Under the pieces are notes generated by a model. It searched no databases, was not told the origin of the DNA, and worked only from the letters and a program-made list of their open reading frames with translations. Positions 8,705 to 17,714 of a stretch of 64,000 nt of DNA are shown here, piece by piece. The stretch covers positions 124,001 to 188,000 of the forward strand of contig CANJYB010000006.1 in NCBI GenBank assembly GCA_947479085.1, read 5' to 3'. This DNA comes from Bacteroidota bacterium. Lineage in GTDB: Bacteria > Bacteroidota > Bacteroidia > 2-12-FULL-35-15. A program made the position numbers and the translations under genes. Positions within the stretch are counted from its first letter, which is position 1. Each line of letters starts with the position of its first letter.

Positions 8705-8744
8705 CAGCATAATTAATTTATTAATAACTAAAACTTAAAAAAAC

Positions 8745-9701
8745 ATGAATGACGATGGATTGAACTTAAACTGTACTATACATTATAATAAATGGGATAA
8801 GTACGTGATTTTATTTGCTAATAATAATGCTGCTGTGTTACTGAGGCTGCCGTTTAAGAATGAGGTGGTGGCTTTTGTGAACTACATTGTGACGGATGTG
8901 CAGGATACTGCTGACAAGGCGAACGTGAACCTGACGGGTATAACTGAAGCGAAACAACTTGCCAAAAAAGCTGCGGCCGATGCTTTCGGAGAAATAACCT
9001 CGAATGCTTATGCTTTTGCTATCAGTATTAATAATACTGAATTGAAAAGAGTGATGAAGGGTTCAACGGCTTCGAAATTATTTAATACAAAGGATGAGAA
9101 TTTTGTATCAGTATGTAATAATCTGAATGAACTGCTTACTCAAACTATAGCTGATTACCCTGTGGCTGCGATTACTTTTTTTACGGCTGCACAAATTACT
9201 GCTGCGATGGTATTGGTTGGGAGTTTTGATATACGGCTTGGGAAATGGAGAGTGGCAAATGTGAATAAGAATAATGCGAAAATAAAATTTGAAACTGACT
9301 GGATGCCTAAAATGGAAGCATCGCTTGTGTTTTTGGAAAGTATGCTGCCAGGAAGTATTACAACTGGTTTTCCTGAATTTGCAAAGGATTTTATAAGTTT
9401 GAAAAAGCTGGATAGAACGGGAGTGAAAGACCAGGGGCTGTTGCCAAGTATTTCGGATTTGAGAACGGGTGCATTGTTTGTAAATACTGCCAGAATGGAA
9501 ACGCTTAATTATACAGGAACACAAAACCAAAAGGTGATGAAGACAAATGACCTTGGGTTGTTTAAATTAATGAAACTAAAATTGGGTGTGTGGACGGTTA
9601 AGTTTTCGGCTCCGGGGTATGAGGACCAAATAGCGGTGTATAGAATTACGAAAAGGAAGGTGTTGAAGCCGGAGATAAAGATGGCGAAGATAATTCCTTA
9701 G
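8745..9701 (+). CDS. Hypothetical protein with carboxypeptidase-regulatory-like C-terminal domain
   Basis: A 318-residue protein with no signal peptide or membrane segment. The first ~230 residues look largely helical and Ala/Asn-rich (for example KQLAKKAAADAFGEI). The last ~80 residues (from about GALFVNTARM) resemble a prealbumin-like beta-sandwich of the carboxypeptidase-regulatory type, with GLFKLMKLKLGVWTVKFSAPGYEDQ-like strands (an interrupted pattern; no catalytic residues). Such domains usually aid folding or binding. The start ATG follows an A-rich tract 41 bases after the promoter -7 element. It is a stand-alone gene; a terminator follows 90 bases downstream. I recall proteins of this type as Bacteroidota-specific and uncharacterised. 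Confidence 0.85.
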   Translation: MNDDGLNLNCTIHYNKWDKYVILFANNNAAVLLRLPFKNEVVAFVNYIVTDVQDTADKANVNLTGITEAKQLAKKAAADAFGEITSNAYAFAISINNTELKRVMKGSTASKLFNTKDENFVSVCNNLNELLTQTIADYPVAAITFFTAAQITAAMVLVGSFDIRLGKWRVANVNKNNAKIKFETDWMPKMEASLVFLESMLPGSITTGFPEFAKDFISLKKLDRTGVKDQGLLPSISDLRTGALFVNTARMETLNYTGTQNQKVMKTNDLGLFKLMKLKLGVWTVKFSAPGYEDQIAVYRITKRKVLKPEIKMAKIIP

Positions 9702-9704
9702 GGA

Positions 9705-9792
9705 GATGTTGGATGTTGGATGTGAGATTTGAGATATGACCGATGTTGGATGACCGATGAGAGGTAAAAAGTGAATAGTTAATAGTTAATAG
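9705..9792. repeat. Short simple repeats
   Basis: GATGTTGGA recurs three to four times between 9705 and 9752, with GACCGATG copies between, and AATAGTT repeats tandemly near 9773-9792. No gene is visible in this AT-rich spacer. Such degenerate repeats arise by slippage. Confidence 0.7.
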
Positions 9793-9819
9793 TCCCGAAG
9801 CGATTCGGGACTTTTTTTT
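9791..9819 (+). terminator. Rho-independent terminator
   Basis: A perfect 9-bp stem AGTCCCGAA/TTCGGGACT with loop GCGA followed by eight T. It ends transcription from the 318-residue protein gene. Confidence 0.85.
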
Positions 9820-9820
9820 G

Positions 9821-9839
9821 CACTTCGACAAGCTCAGTG
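9821..9839. repeat. REP-like short palindrome
   Basis: CACTTCGACAAGCTCAGTG is an imperfect palindrome (CACT...AGTG). I recall this sequence as a widespread intergenic repeat in many bacterial genomes. Only one copy is visible here, directly after the terminator. The next gene, on the other strand, ends at 9996; 9840-9995 holds nothing else recognised. Confidence 0.5.
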
Positions 9840-9995
9840 AAAGACAAAGCGATACACTCTCCATCTAAACCCGATTGCAGTGGAAATCCTTTTTTATTTT
9901 TTTCTTCAAAAATAAAAAAGATTGGAACGGAAAGCGGGAAGACATGGTACTACGAAGAAGCGAATTGTCTTTTCAAAAAATAAATAACAAAACCA

Positions 9996-12900
9996 TCAAC
10001 ACATTACCACTTTCTCCTCTTCAATATACACCAGCAATTTCTCAGCAACCACATATCCCATTTGTGCCAGCAAATCAGCATAACCAAGAATCTGCACCTT
10101 ATGAGTTGGTTTTTCTTCCCCTGTTTTGTAGTCAATAATAATAGCGGTCTTGTCCTTAAGTATAACCCGGTCCGGTCGGAAAAGTTCGCCAGTAAGGGTA
10201 ATTATTTCCGCTTCGTTTTTAATTAATAAGCCTTCTGCAAAATGAGGTTTCAGTTGAGGAAGGTTAATTATTTTGGTAAGTGTAATAAGTAGATTCTCTT
10301 TCTCTTCGTTGGTTATCCAGCCTTCTGCAGCCATTGATTTTAAAGCAGGTTCCACATCGGCAGCAGTTTTTATTTTTGCCAATGCACTATGCACCACCAC
10401 CCCGTAATCCTTTTTTACCTCTGTGGCCTGGGTGTTCCAGATGCTGGGCGCAGCAGCACGCATTTTAATATTATCCCTCCATTGGTTGGAGTTGAAGGTT
10501 TCGAGTATATAATTAGTTGTTAGTTGTTTGTTGTGTGTTGTTTGTTGTCTGGCGGTGGCGGTGCCGAAAGTATAAACAGTTTTCATGTCCTCCCATTCCC
10601 CTTTTTGCTGGTAGTAAAAAGCCAGCATATCGCTTACAGTACCAAGGTTGGCGGGTGTTTTGCCGGGCTTGCCTGTCAGTACATACATACGTATCTCAGC
10701 CCTTGTCAGCCCTACATACAGCACATTGAGGTTATCGAGCAGGGACTTGTTTACTTCCTCTTCGTATAATTCTTTATAGCCGGTTTCTTCCAATGCTTTA
10801 CTTGCAGGAACCAATGCAGAAGGCAGGTTGGGGATTTTTTCGTTTTCTATATCAATCCACAAACTGTCTTTTCCGTTGGTTACTTTGCTGTTCGAAAAAG
10901 GCAAAATTACTACCGGGAATTCCAGCCCTTTGGAACGGTGTATGGTCATTATGCTAACTGCATCCATGCCCTGCGGCACGATGAGCGAAGCTTTCAGCCG
11001 TTTGTCCTCCCAGTATTCTATAAAGTCGTCCAGGTTATTATTCTTTTTTATTGAAAATAGCAGCACTTCATCCAGGAAAAACTGGATGTAGGCATTGGGC
11101 ACAGCATTGAGTTTGAAAATGCGAATCAACTCTTCGCAAAGCTCGTACAGGGCCATTTTGCTAAGGTGCATCACGCTGAACTCTATCTTGGCTTCGCGCA
11201 AAATAGCCAGCATGCTGGTTTTGTTTTTCAGCAATAACACTTCGTCAATAGAGTGGGAGGGAAGCAGGCGGGCAGCAACCAGGTATTCGAGTATTTCGGT
11301 TTGGGTAATGGTATTATTTGTATTGGCCAGGTATTTCAGCAGGGAATGAATGAAATTAATTTCCTTGGAATTGCTTAATAACAGGGAGTCCGAAGAGATG
11401 ACTTCAATTCCGTTTTCGGTCAGGTAATTGGCCATTTCGCTTCCGTCCGTATTTTTTCTAACCAGTATGGCAATGTCTTTTAACGGAAAACCATCCGCTC
11501 TGAGTTGGTTGATAATATCCAGTGTGCGCACTTTGTTTTCCGTTCTAAATTCTTCACGTTCTCCGGAAATGAACTCTACCTGCACCATTCCGCCTGTGTT
11601 GTTTTCATTAAATCCCTGTTCGAGGTCTTTGTAAATGCCCTGGTATTTTTCGTTTAGTTTATTTCCAAGTGCTCGAAAAAGGGAGTTGTTGAATTCGATT
11701 ACTTCGCGCTTGCTCCGGTAATTATTTTTTAAAACTTCAGGGTTGTGGTTCCTAACCAATGCACCTTGTCGCTCCAGCACCAATACATTATCATTGTGTT
11801 TAAATATTTCGGGAAGCATGGCAAACTGTTCCACTTCTCCGCCTCTCCACCTGTAAATGGCTTGTTTGCCATCGCCCACCAGCATGGTGAAATGCCCTGT
11901 TGCCAGAGAATTATCGATGAGGGGTAATAAATTTTGAAACTGCTGTACAGAAGTATCCTGGAATTCGTCAATTAGATAATTGTTGTACTTCTCGCCCAAT
12001 CGCTCATAAATGAAAGGAATCGGCTCGTTCATTACTATCTTAGCTATCATTTTATTGAACTCCGATATGTGCAGAATATTGTTTTCTGCCTTGTATTCAT
12101 TCAGTAGTTTTTCTATTTCGTTCAGCACTGCAAGCGAATAGATGTTTCGGTTAATCAAACCAAAAACAATAAATTCACTTTTGTTTGTTTCTATATAAGT
12201 GGTGGCAGTTTGGTAAATACTCACCAACCTGTTTTTGATGGAATCAATCGCTCCTTTATCTGAAGCTGTTGCTTTCCCCGCATACCAGTTATCGGTATCC
12301 ATGTTTTTTTGAACAGTGGCAGATGGTTGTAATTTATCCAGCCGCTTATCGGATAAGTAGGAAAAATACTTTGCTATCCCATTGGCGCCTCCGGCAAACT
12401 TATCGTGCTCCACACCTGCATTCTTAATCAGTTCAAGCGCTTCAGTGCCGCATTTGGTAATAAATGCTTCAAACTTTTTTATTTCCCCATTAAGGGTATC
12501 TTTTATTTTAAAAAAATCATCAACCGTTAAGTCCCTTAGTTTATCAATGTATATAGCGCCTTCTTCGGTCAGTAAATTTTTTGCAAAGAGTTTTAAATCA
12601 TTTTCAATATGCCAGCTTTTTTCATCATCGGTTTTGCTTTCGGTGTATTCCACCAATGCCTTGGTAAGTTTTTCATCATTGCCAATGCGGGCCAATAACA
12701 AATCAATGGCCTGGGTAAGCAATTTATCATCGTCCATTTCTATTTCAAAACTCATCGGAATTTTTAAATCGAAAGCAAACGTGCGCACCACTTTCTGTAC
12801 AAAACTATCAATGGTGCCAATTGCAAAGTCGGAATAGTTATGAAGGATAGCGGTTAAAATATGTTGCGCCCTTTTGCGGATAATGGCATCATCCAGTTGT

Positions 12901-13187
12901 TCAATGGCATTTAGTTTTTTATGTTCTTTCAGGGCTGCCAGCATGGTTTTGGTTCCACCGGAAATGGTGGCATAATCTTCTTCCGCCAGTTCTTTCAATG
13001 CCTTAATGATTCGCTCCTTCATTTCGGCAGCGGCTTTGTTGGTAAAGGTTACAGCCAGAATATGCCGGTAAGCTTTCGGAGGATTAGCACCATCGTTCAA
13101 TGCGAGGGCAAGGTATTCCTTTACAAGGGTAAATGTTTTTCCCGAACCTGCTGATGATTTATAAATGGTGAAATTCTTATCCTGCAT
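9996..13187 (-). CDS. RecB/AddA-like UvrD helicase with C-terminal nuclease
   Basis: A 1063-residue ATP-dependent DNA helicase-nuclease of superfamily 1, expected to process double-strand DNA ends for recombination. Motifs in order are Walker A SSAGSGKT (11-18), LIDEFQDTS (Walker B), DGKQAIYRWRGGE, NYRSKREVIEFNN, MTIHRSKGLEFPVVILPF and LYVGLTRAE. The C-terminal ~90 residues carry a PD-(D/E)XK RecB-type nuclease site (RPDRVI ... IIDYKTG ... QILGYA). The AddB-like partner that usually accompanies it is not in this window. It is monocistronic, with 117 bases to the divergent subtilase gene. The family is certain; whether it belongs to an AddAB or RecBCD-type complex is inferred. Confidence 0.92.
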   Translation of the reverse strand: MQDKNFTIYKSSAGSGKTFTLVKEYLALALNDGANPPKAYRHILAVTFTNKAAAEMKERIIKALKELAEEDYATISGGTKTMLAALKEHKKLNAIEQLDDAIIRKRAQHILTAILHNYSDFAIGTIDSFVQKVVRTFAFDLKIPMSFEIEMDDDKLLTQAIDLLLARIGNDEKLTKALVEYTESKTDDEKSWHIENDLKLFAKNLLTEEGAIYIDKLRDLTVDDFFKIKDTLNGEIKKFEAFITKCGTEALELIKNAGVEHDKFAGGANGIAKYFSYLSDKRLDKLQPSATVQKNMDTDNWYAGKATASDKGAIDSIKNRLVSIYQTATTYIETNKSEFIVFGLINRNIYSLAVLNEIEKLLNEYKAENNILHISEFNKMIAKIVMNEPIPFIYERLGEKYNNYLIDEFQDTSVQQFQNLLPLIDNSLATGHFTMLVGDGKQAIYRWRGGEVEQFAMLPEIFKHNDNVLVLERQGALVRNHNPEVLKNNYRSKREVIEFNNSLFRALGNKLNEKYQGIYKDLEQGFNENNTGGMVQVEFISGEREEFRTENKVRTLDIINQLRADGFPLKDIAILVRKNTDGSEMANYLTENGIEVISSDSLLLSNSKEINFIHSLLKYLANTNNTITQTEILEYLVAARLLPSHSIDEVLLLKNKTSMLAILREAKIEFSVMHLSKMALYELCEELIRIFKLNAVPNAYIQFFLDEVLLFSIKKNNNLDDFIEYWEDKRLKASLIVPQGMDAVSIMTIHRSKGLEFPVVILPFSNSKVTNGKDSLWIDIENEKIPNLPSALVPASKALEETGYKELYEEEVNKSLLDNLNVLYVGLTRAEIRMYVLTGKPGKTPANLGTVSDMLAFYYQQKGEWEDMKTVYTFGTATARQQTTHNKQLTTNYILETFNSNQWRDNIKMRAAAPSIWNTQATEVKKDYGVVVHSALAKIKTAADVEPALKSMAAEGWITNEEKENLLITLTKIINLPQLKPHFAEGLLIKNEAEIITLTGELFRPDRVILKDKTAIIIDYKTGEEKPTHKVQILGYADLLAQMGYVVAEKLLVYIEEEKVVMC

Positions 13188-13304
13188 GGTTTTGCTTTAA
13201 ATGCTATTTGGGTGTTGTTATTTTATGTTGGTCTAATAGCTGTTAATTGACTTGCAAAATACATAATAAATAACTAATATTGTTGAATTATTAATAAACA
13301 ATAT

Positions 13305-14999
13305 ATGAAAAAACTTTACACACTACTAGCTTCTTTACTAATCGGAACATCCGGTTTTATTTCCGCTCAGCAAACAGATAATATTCCTGGTAACATCATT
13401 GTTATGCTTCATTCCAATAATGAGGCAGATGAATTTGTTTCTTCCCTTCAGCGAGTGAACGGGATAAAAACCAGTTTTAAAATGGAACGAATGCTTTCCA
13501 AATCCATGCACATTATGTTGTTTGGTTTTGATGCTGCAACAATGAACCAGGATAAAATGCTGAATGCAGTAAAGGCAAATCCATTAACCGTATTGGCTCA
13601 ATTTAATTATGTGTCAAAAGAACGGGTGAATCCTCCTAACGACCCTCGTTATACAAATGGAGACATGTGGGATATGAATAATACCGGGCAAAACGGGGGA
13701 GCCGCTGATGCAGATATAGATGCACCTGAAGCATGGGATATAACAACCGGTGGTTTAACTGCACAGGGAGATACCATTGTGGTAGCTGTTGTAGATGGTG
13801 GGTTTGACCTGACGCAACAGGATTTAAATTTTTGGAAAAATCGTGGTGAGATACCAGGAAACTCAATAGATGATGATGGTAATGGTTATGTGGATGATGT
13901 AAAAGGTTGGAATGTTGCTACCAATTCAGATGCCATTACTTCAGCTTCACACGGCACGCATGTAAGTGGTACAGTGGGAGCAAGAGGAAATAATGGAATA
14001 GGAGTAACAGGGGTTAATTGGAATGTGAGAATAATGCCTATTATGTATGGTAATGCGCAAGATGCTGATGTGGTGGTTGCATACTCGTATGCCATGGACA
14101 ACAGAAGATTATATAATCAAACCAATGGTGCTAAAGGAGCTTTTGTGGTATCCACTAATTCTTCATTTGGTATCGATTTAGCGCAGGCATCGGCACATCC
14201 GCTTTGGTGTGCCATGTACGATTCGTTGGGTAGTGTAGGTGTTTTAAGTGCATGTGCTACTGCAAATGCGAATTATAATATCGATACACAAGGAGATATT
14301 CCAACAGCCTGCGCCAGCGACTGGATGATTGCCGTTACCAATACTACCAGAACAGATGCAAAAAACTCAAGTTGCGGATATGGCGCTACAATGATTGATT
14401 TAGGTTCTCCGGGTACTAACATTACTTCGACTTATCCAAGCAATGCTTATCAGTCTATTTCAGGAACATCAATGGCAACGCCTCATGTGGCGGGCTGTGT
14501 GGCCCTGATGTATTCTGTACAATGTGCACAGTTTATTGCAGATGCCAAGCAATATCCTGCTTCTGTTGCACTTATTGTTAAAGATTCATTATTAGGTGCG
14601 GTGGATATTATCTCTTCTATGAGCAGTGGAATTACACTTACAGGAGGACGATTGAACTTATTCAAATCAGTTAAATCAATTCAGAATTATTGTTTAAATC
14701 CTACCACTTCAGCTGGAATTGATGCAAATACAAATGCAAACAAAGACTTTGGAATTAAAAATGTTTTCCCTAATCCTGCTGCCGATATGGTTAACCTAGT
14801 GTACAGTAGCTGCGAAACGGTTGAAATTGTTTTTACGGATGTATTAGGCCAGGAAATAAAACGAATAAAAGGAGATACTTCCACCAAGGGAATTCAGCAT
14901 AGCCATATTGATGTGAGTTCAATCTCTAAAGGAATTTATTTCGTAAGTATCAGAACAGCAGAAAGAAAATCATCTATGGTAAAAGTGGTTATTCAATAA
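13305..14999 (+). CDS. Secreted S8 subtilisin-like protease, T9SS cargo
   Basis: A 564-residue serine protease. Signal peptide 1-21 (ends FISAQ). A propeptide of about 22-110 is followed by the peptidase S8 domain with the catalytic triad Asp164 (VVAVVDGGFD), His216 (ASHGTHVSGTVG) and Ser389 (SGTSMATPHVAGC). An Asp-rich insert (SIDDDGNGYVDDV, about 188-198) looks like a calcium-binding loop. The C-terminus (about 485-564, from VFPNPAADMVNLV) is a T9SS type A sorting domain, so the enzyme is likely secreted or surface-bound. A near-consensus -7 element (TAATATTG) precedes the start. A terminator follows at 15030. Confidence 0.94.
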   Translation: MKKLYTLLASLLIGTSGFISAQQTDNIPGNIIVMLHSNNEADEFVSSLQRVNGIKTSFKMERMLSKSMHIMLFGFDAATMNQDKMLNAVKANPLTVLAQFNYVSKERVNPPNDPRYTNGDMWDMNNTGQNGGAADADIDAPEAWDITTGGLTAQGDTIVVAVVDGGFDLTQQDLNFWKNRGEIPGNSIDDDGNGYVDDVKGWNVATNSDAITSASHGTHVSGTVGARGNNGIGVTGVNWNVRIMPIMYGNAQDADVVVAYSYAMDNRRLYNQTNGAKGAFVVSTNSSFGIDLAQASAHPLWCAMYDSLGSVGVLSACATANANYNIDTQGDIPTACASDWMIAVTNTTRTDAKNSSCGYGATMIDLGSPGTNITSTYPSNAYQSISGTSMATPHVAGCVALMYSVQCAQFIADAKQYPASVALIVKDSLLGAVDIISSMSSGITLTGGRLNLFKSVKSIQNYCLNPTTSAGIDANTNANKDFGIKNVFPNPAADMVNLVYSSCETVEIVFTDVLGQEIKRIKGDTSTKGIQHSHIDVSSISKGIYFVSIRTAERKSSMVKVVIQ

Positions 15000-15029
15000 A
15001 GGATATTTTGATAAGTATAATTAATAACT

Positions 15030-15048
15030 AGGTTTTACAAACCTTTTT
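15030..15048 (+). terminator. Rho-independent terminator
   Basis: A 6-bp stem AGGTTT/AAACCT, loop TAC, then five T, 31 bases after the subtilase stop. Confidence 0.6.
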
Positions 15049-15095
15049 CAATTGTTAAATTATGCTAAAATGAAGTTTCATTTCCATTCTATATA

Positions 15096-15103
15096 TACAT
15101 TTG
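15096..15103 (+). promoter_or_regulatory. Possible -7 element, very close to the start codon
   Basis: TACATTTG fits TAnnTTTG, but the ATG follows after only four bases. Transcription from it would begin at or just after the start codon. It may be a chance match, or the mRNA may be leaderless. Confidence 0.3.
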
Positions 15104-15107
15104 ACAC

Positions 15108-15371
15108 ATGCCAATACACGAATATAAAAAACTGACAATTAAAGAAAAGGACTGGACTTTTGAAAGTCTGAAGGCCGAATATACCAAGCTTAATGCAGAG
15201 GTAAAACATCTGAAAAAAGATAACGCTGATTATTATTCCGAGAACAAGAAAAAGGACGATGAAATAAAAGGCCTGAAGGCGGATAAAAAGGATATGAAAA
15301 ATGTTCAGATAAGCCTTGAAGAAGAAATTAAGATGTTGAAAAAAGAAATTGCTCAACTGCAAAAGAAATAA
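15108..15371 (+). CDS. Small coiled-coil protein
   Basis: An 87-residue, highly charged protein (Lys/Glu/Asp-rich). Apart from the first ~20 residues it is one continuous predicted coiled coil, with Leu/Ile/Val at heptad positions (LKAEYTKLNAEVKHLKKDN, later LEEEIKMLKKEIAQLQKK). No signal peptide or membrane segment. It might act as a cytoplasmic scaffold or oligomerisation partner, but nothing in the sequence points to a specific function. It converges with rel, sharing the terminator that begins right after its stop. Confidence 0.75.
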   Translation: MPIHEYKKLTIKEKDWTFESLKAEYTKLNAEVKHLKKDNADYYSENKKKDDEIKGLKADKKDMKNVQISLEEEIKMLKKEIAQLQKK

Positions 15372-15374
15372 CAA

Positions 15375-15408
15375 AAAAAACTCCTGCATTTTGCAGGAGT
15401 TTTTTTTT
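15375..15408. terminator. Bidirectional terminator
   Basis: A stem ACTCCTGCA/TGCAGGAGT (15380-15388 and 15392-15400) flanked by an A-run and an eight-T run. It serves the coiled-coil gene on the plus strand and rel on the minus strand; its T-run overlaps the rel stop codon. Confidence 0.92.
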
Positions 15409-17626
15409 AATCTTTTCCGTCTATTCTGGTTACATTCAGCACCCCGTTCACTTTCTTAAGTTTTTTCATCAGTTCAGTTAAATGGTCGGTATCCTGAACA
15501 AATACCATAATGGTTCCATCAAAAGTACCGTCATTAGTATCAAAGCTGATGGACCTCATATTTACGTTCAGTTCATTCGAAATAATTTTTGTAATATTAT
15601 TTACAATTCCCACTTCGTCAATACCCGTAATTTTAATTCCTGCTAAGAATGAAATAAGTTCCTGGCTGGTCCATTTCGCTTTTACAACACGGTATGCGTA
15701 GTTGGAAAGTAATTGAATAGCATTAGGGCAATTAACGCGATGAATTTTAATACCTTCGTTTATAGTAATAAAACCAAAAACATCATCTCCGGGAATAGGA
15801 TTACAGCAGGGTGATAGCTTGTAATCAATTTTCTGAAGGTTTTCTCCTATAACTAATAAATCTGTTTTTCCACGCGCAGCAGTAACCATTTGCTCCAGGG
15901 AAGGAGCAGATTCATGTTTCTTAATGGTGCCGGACTTATGAGTTATTTTTCCATTCTCCTGGTAAAAATCTTTTAAATGTTTAACGTCAATATTACCCAT
16001 CGCAATACGGTAAAACAACTCAAGACTGCTTGGAAGTTTAAAGTAGTTGGCAAGTTGGTTAATATTGTTTGGATTGAAATCTATTTTCAGGTTGTTAAAT
16101 TTCCTTTCCAGCATGGCTTTCCCATCTTTCGAAATTTTCCTTTTCTCTTCACGAAGAGCAGCTTTTATTTTGCTTTTTGCGCGGGCTGTCACGACAAAGC
16201 CTAACCAATCTTCTTTTGGTTTTTGCTTGCTCGAAGTAAGTACTTCCACCTGGTCACCACTTTTAAGCTTATAACTTAAGGGAACTAATTTATGATTCAC
16301 CTTGGCTCCTATACATTTTTCACCCACTTTGGTATGAATATCAAAAGCAAAGTCCAATGCGGTGGAATTTTTGGGCAACGTTTTTATTTCACCTTTTGGA
16401 GTAAAGGCAAAAATTTCTTCTGCAAATAAGTTGAGTTTAAAATCATCCAGGAACTCCATTGCATTTTCCTCGGGGTTTTCAAGCACTTCGCGAATCTTGC
16501 GAATCCACTCATCCAACTGGCTCTCATTAGCACTGTCTTTATATTTCCAATGGGCAGCATATCCTTTTTCAGCAAGTTCATCCATTCTCAGGGAGCGAAT
16601 CTGTACTTCCACCCATTTACCTTCAGGTCCCATAACTGTTGCATGCAAACTCTCATACCCATTCGCCTTTGGGGTTGATATCCAGTCACGAAGCCGGTCA
16701 GGGCTTGGAAGGTAGAAATCAGTAACGATGGAATAAACTCTCCAGCAATCCGCTTTTTCAGTTTCTAAAGGAGTATCAATAATAATACGAATGGCAAACA
16801 AATCAAAAATCTCTTCAAACGTAACCCCCTTGGTTTTTATTTTAGTATTTATGGAGTAAATCGATTTTGGTCTTCCAATAATAGTGGACTTCATTCCCTG
16901 TTCCTCAAGAATCTCTTTTATCGGAACAATAAATTTCGCAATGAATTTTTTGCGTTCAGGTTCGCTTTCTTTTAATTTCTGTTGAATACTATGGTAAACA
17001 TCAGGTTCTGTATACTTCAATCCAAGATCTTCCAGTTCAGTTTTGATAGCATTTAGGCCCAGACGATGTGCTAATGGAGCATAAAGGTAAAGTGTTTCAG
17101 AGGCAATTTTTAATTGTTTATCCCGCTGCATACTATCAAGCGTGCGCATATTATGCAGTCTGTCAGCAAGTTTTATTAATATTACCCGTACATCATCCGA
17201 AAGAGTCAACAGCATTTTACGAAAGTTCTCTGCTTGTTGCGAAGACCCTTGGTCAAATACACCGGAAATTTTTGTTAGTCCATCAATAATTTTTGCTTCC
17301 TTTTCTCCAAACAAACCACGAATATCATCCAGAGTGAGATCCGTGTCTTCCACCACATCGTGCAAAAGGGCACAGACAACAGAAGTGGTACCAAGTCCGA
17401 TTTCCTCAGCACAAATGTGGGCAACAGCAATAGGATGGTAGATGTAAGGTTCTCCCGATTTTCTTCGCATGTCCTTATGCGCTTCCAAAGCAATATCAAA
17501 TGCCTTACGAATAAGCAACTTATCACCTTTCTCCAAAGTACGTCTGCAGGCACGCAATAAAGAACGGTATCGTTTAAGAATTTCCTTCTTCTCCTGTTCT
17601 AAATCAATAATATTTTGTTTTTCCAT
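15407..17626 (-). CDS. rel: Bifunctional (p)ppGpp synthetase/hydrolase
   Basis: A RelA/SpoT-family enzyme that makes and degrades the stringent-response alarmone. Started at ATG 17626 it has 739 residues, a normal length. Domains in order are: HD hydrolase (about 40-190, with HDVVED and KLADRLHNMRTL intact, so hydrolysis is expected), the synthetase domain (about 230-370, GRPKSIYSINTKI ... ANGYESLHATV), TGS (about 395-460, EIFAFTPKGEIKTLP), a linker with conserved CCNPIPGD, and a C-terminal ACT domain (about 660-739). The upstream in-frame ATG at 17650 would lie at or before the predicted transcription start from 17648-17655, so 17626 is preferred. A terminator abuts the stop. Confidence 0.96.
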   Translation of the reverse strand: MEKQNIIDLEQEKKEILKRYRSLLRACRRTLEKGDKLLIRKAFDIALEAHKDMRRKSGEPYIYHPIAVAHICAEEIGLGTTSVVCALLHDVVEDTDLTLDDIRGLFGEKEAKIIDGLTKISGVFDQGSSQQAENFRKMLLTLSDDVRVILIKLADRLHNMRTLDSMQRDKQLKIASETLYLYAPLAHRLGLNAIKTELEDLGLKYTEPDVYHSIQQKLKESEPERKKFIAKFIVPIKEILEEQGMKSTIIGRPKSIYSINTKIKTKGVTFEEIFDLFAIRIIIDTPLETEKADCWRVYSIVTDFYLPSPDRLRDWISTPKANGYESLHATVMGPEGKWVEVQIRSLRMDELAEKGYAAHWKYKDSANESQLDEWIRKIREVLENPEENAMEFLDDFKLNLFAEEIFAFTPKGEIKTLPKNSTALDFAFDIHTKVGEKCIGAKVNHKLVPLSYKLKSGDQVEVLTSSKQKPKEDWLGFVVTARAKSKIKAALREEKRKISKDGKAMLERKFNNLKIDFNPNNINQLANYFKLPSSLELFYRIAMGNIDVKHLKDFYQENGKITHKSGTIKKHESAPSLEQMVTAARGKTDLLVIGENLQKIDYKLSPCCNPIPGDDVFGFITINEGIKIHRVNCPNAIQLLSNYAYRVVKAKWTSQELISFLAGIKITGIDEVGIVNNITKIISNELNVNMRSISFDTNDGTFDGTIMVFVQDTDHLTELMKKLKKVNGVLNVTRIDGKD

Positions 17627-17647
17627 AAACAAATAAATAATTTGCAA

Positions 17648-17655
17648 CAAAGTTA
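17648..17655 (-). promoter_or_regulatory. -7 element for rel
   Basis: TAACTTTG on the minus strand fits TAnnTTTG, placing transcription start near 17642, 16 bases before the rel ATG at 17626. No clear -33 TTG. It lies only 13 bases from the opposing element at 17669. Confidence 0.5.
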
Positions 17656-17668
17656 GTTTTAAAATTTC

Positions 17669-17676
17669 TACTTTTG
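17669..17676 (+). promoter_or_regulatory. -7 element for the first plus-strand polysaccharide gene
   Basis: TACTTTTG fits TAnnTTTG, with a TTG at 17642-17644 (24-base spacer, slightly long). It is divergent from the rel promoter, so the two promoters overlap. Confidence 0.5.
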
Positions 17677-17714
17677 AAAAAAAGTAAGAAGGGAAGTATT
17701 ATTCCTGAAGCATT

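Noticed and set aside
17626-17650. Upstream ATG start for rel at 17650
   Set aside because: It lies within the predicted -7 element and would extend the protein with a hydrophobic stretch foreign to the family.
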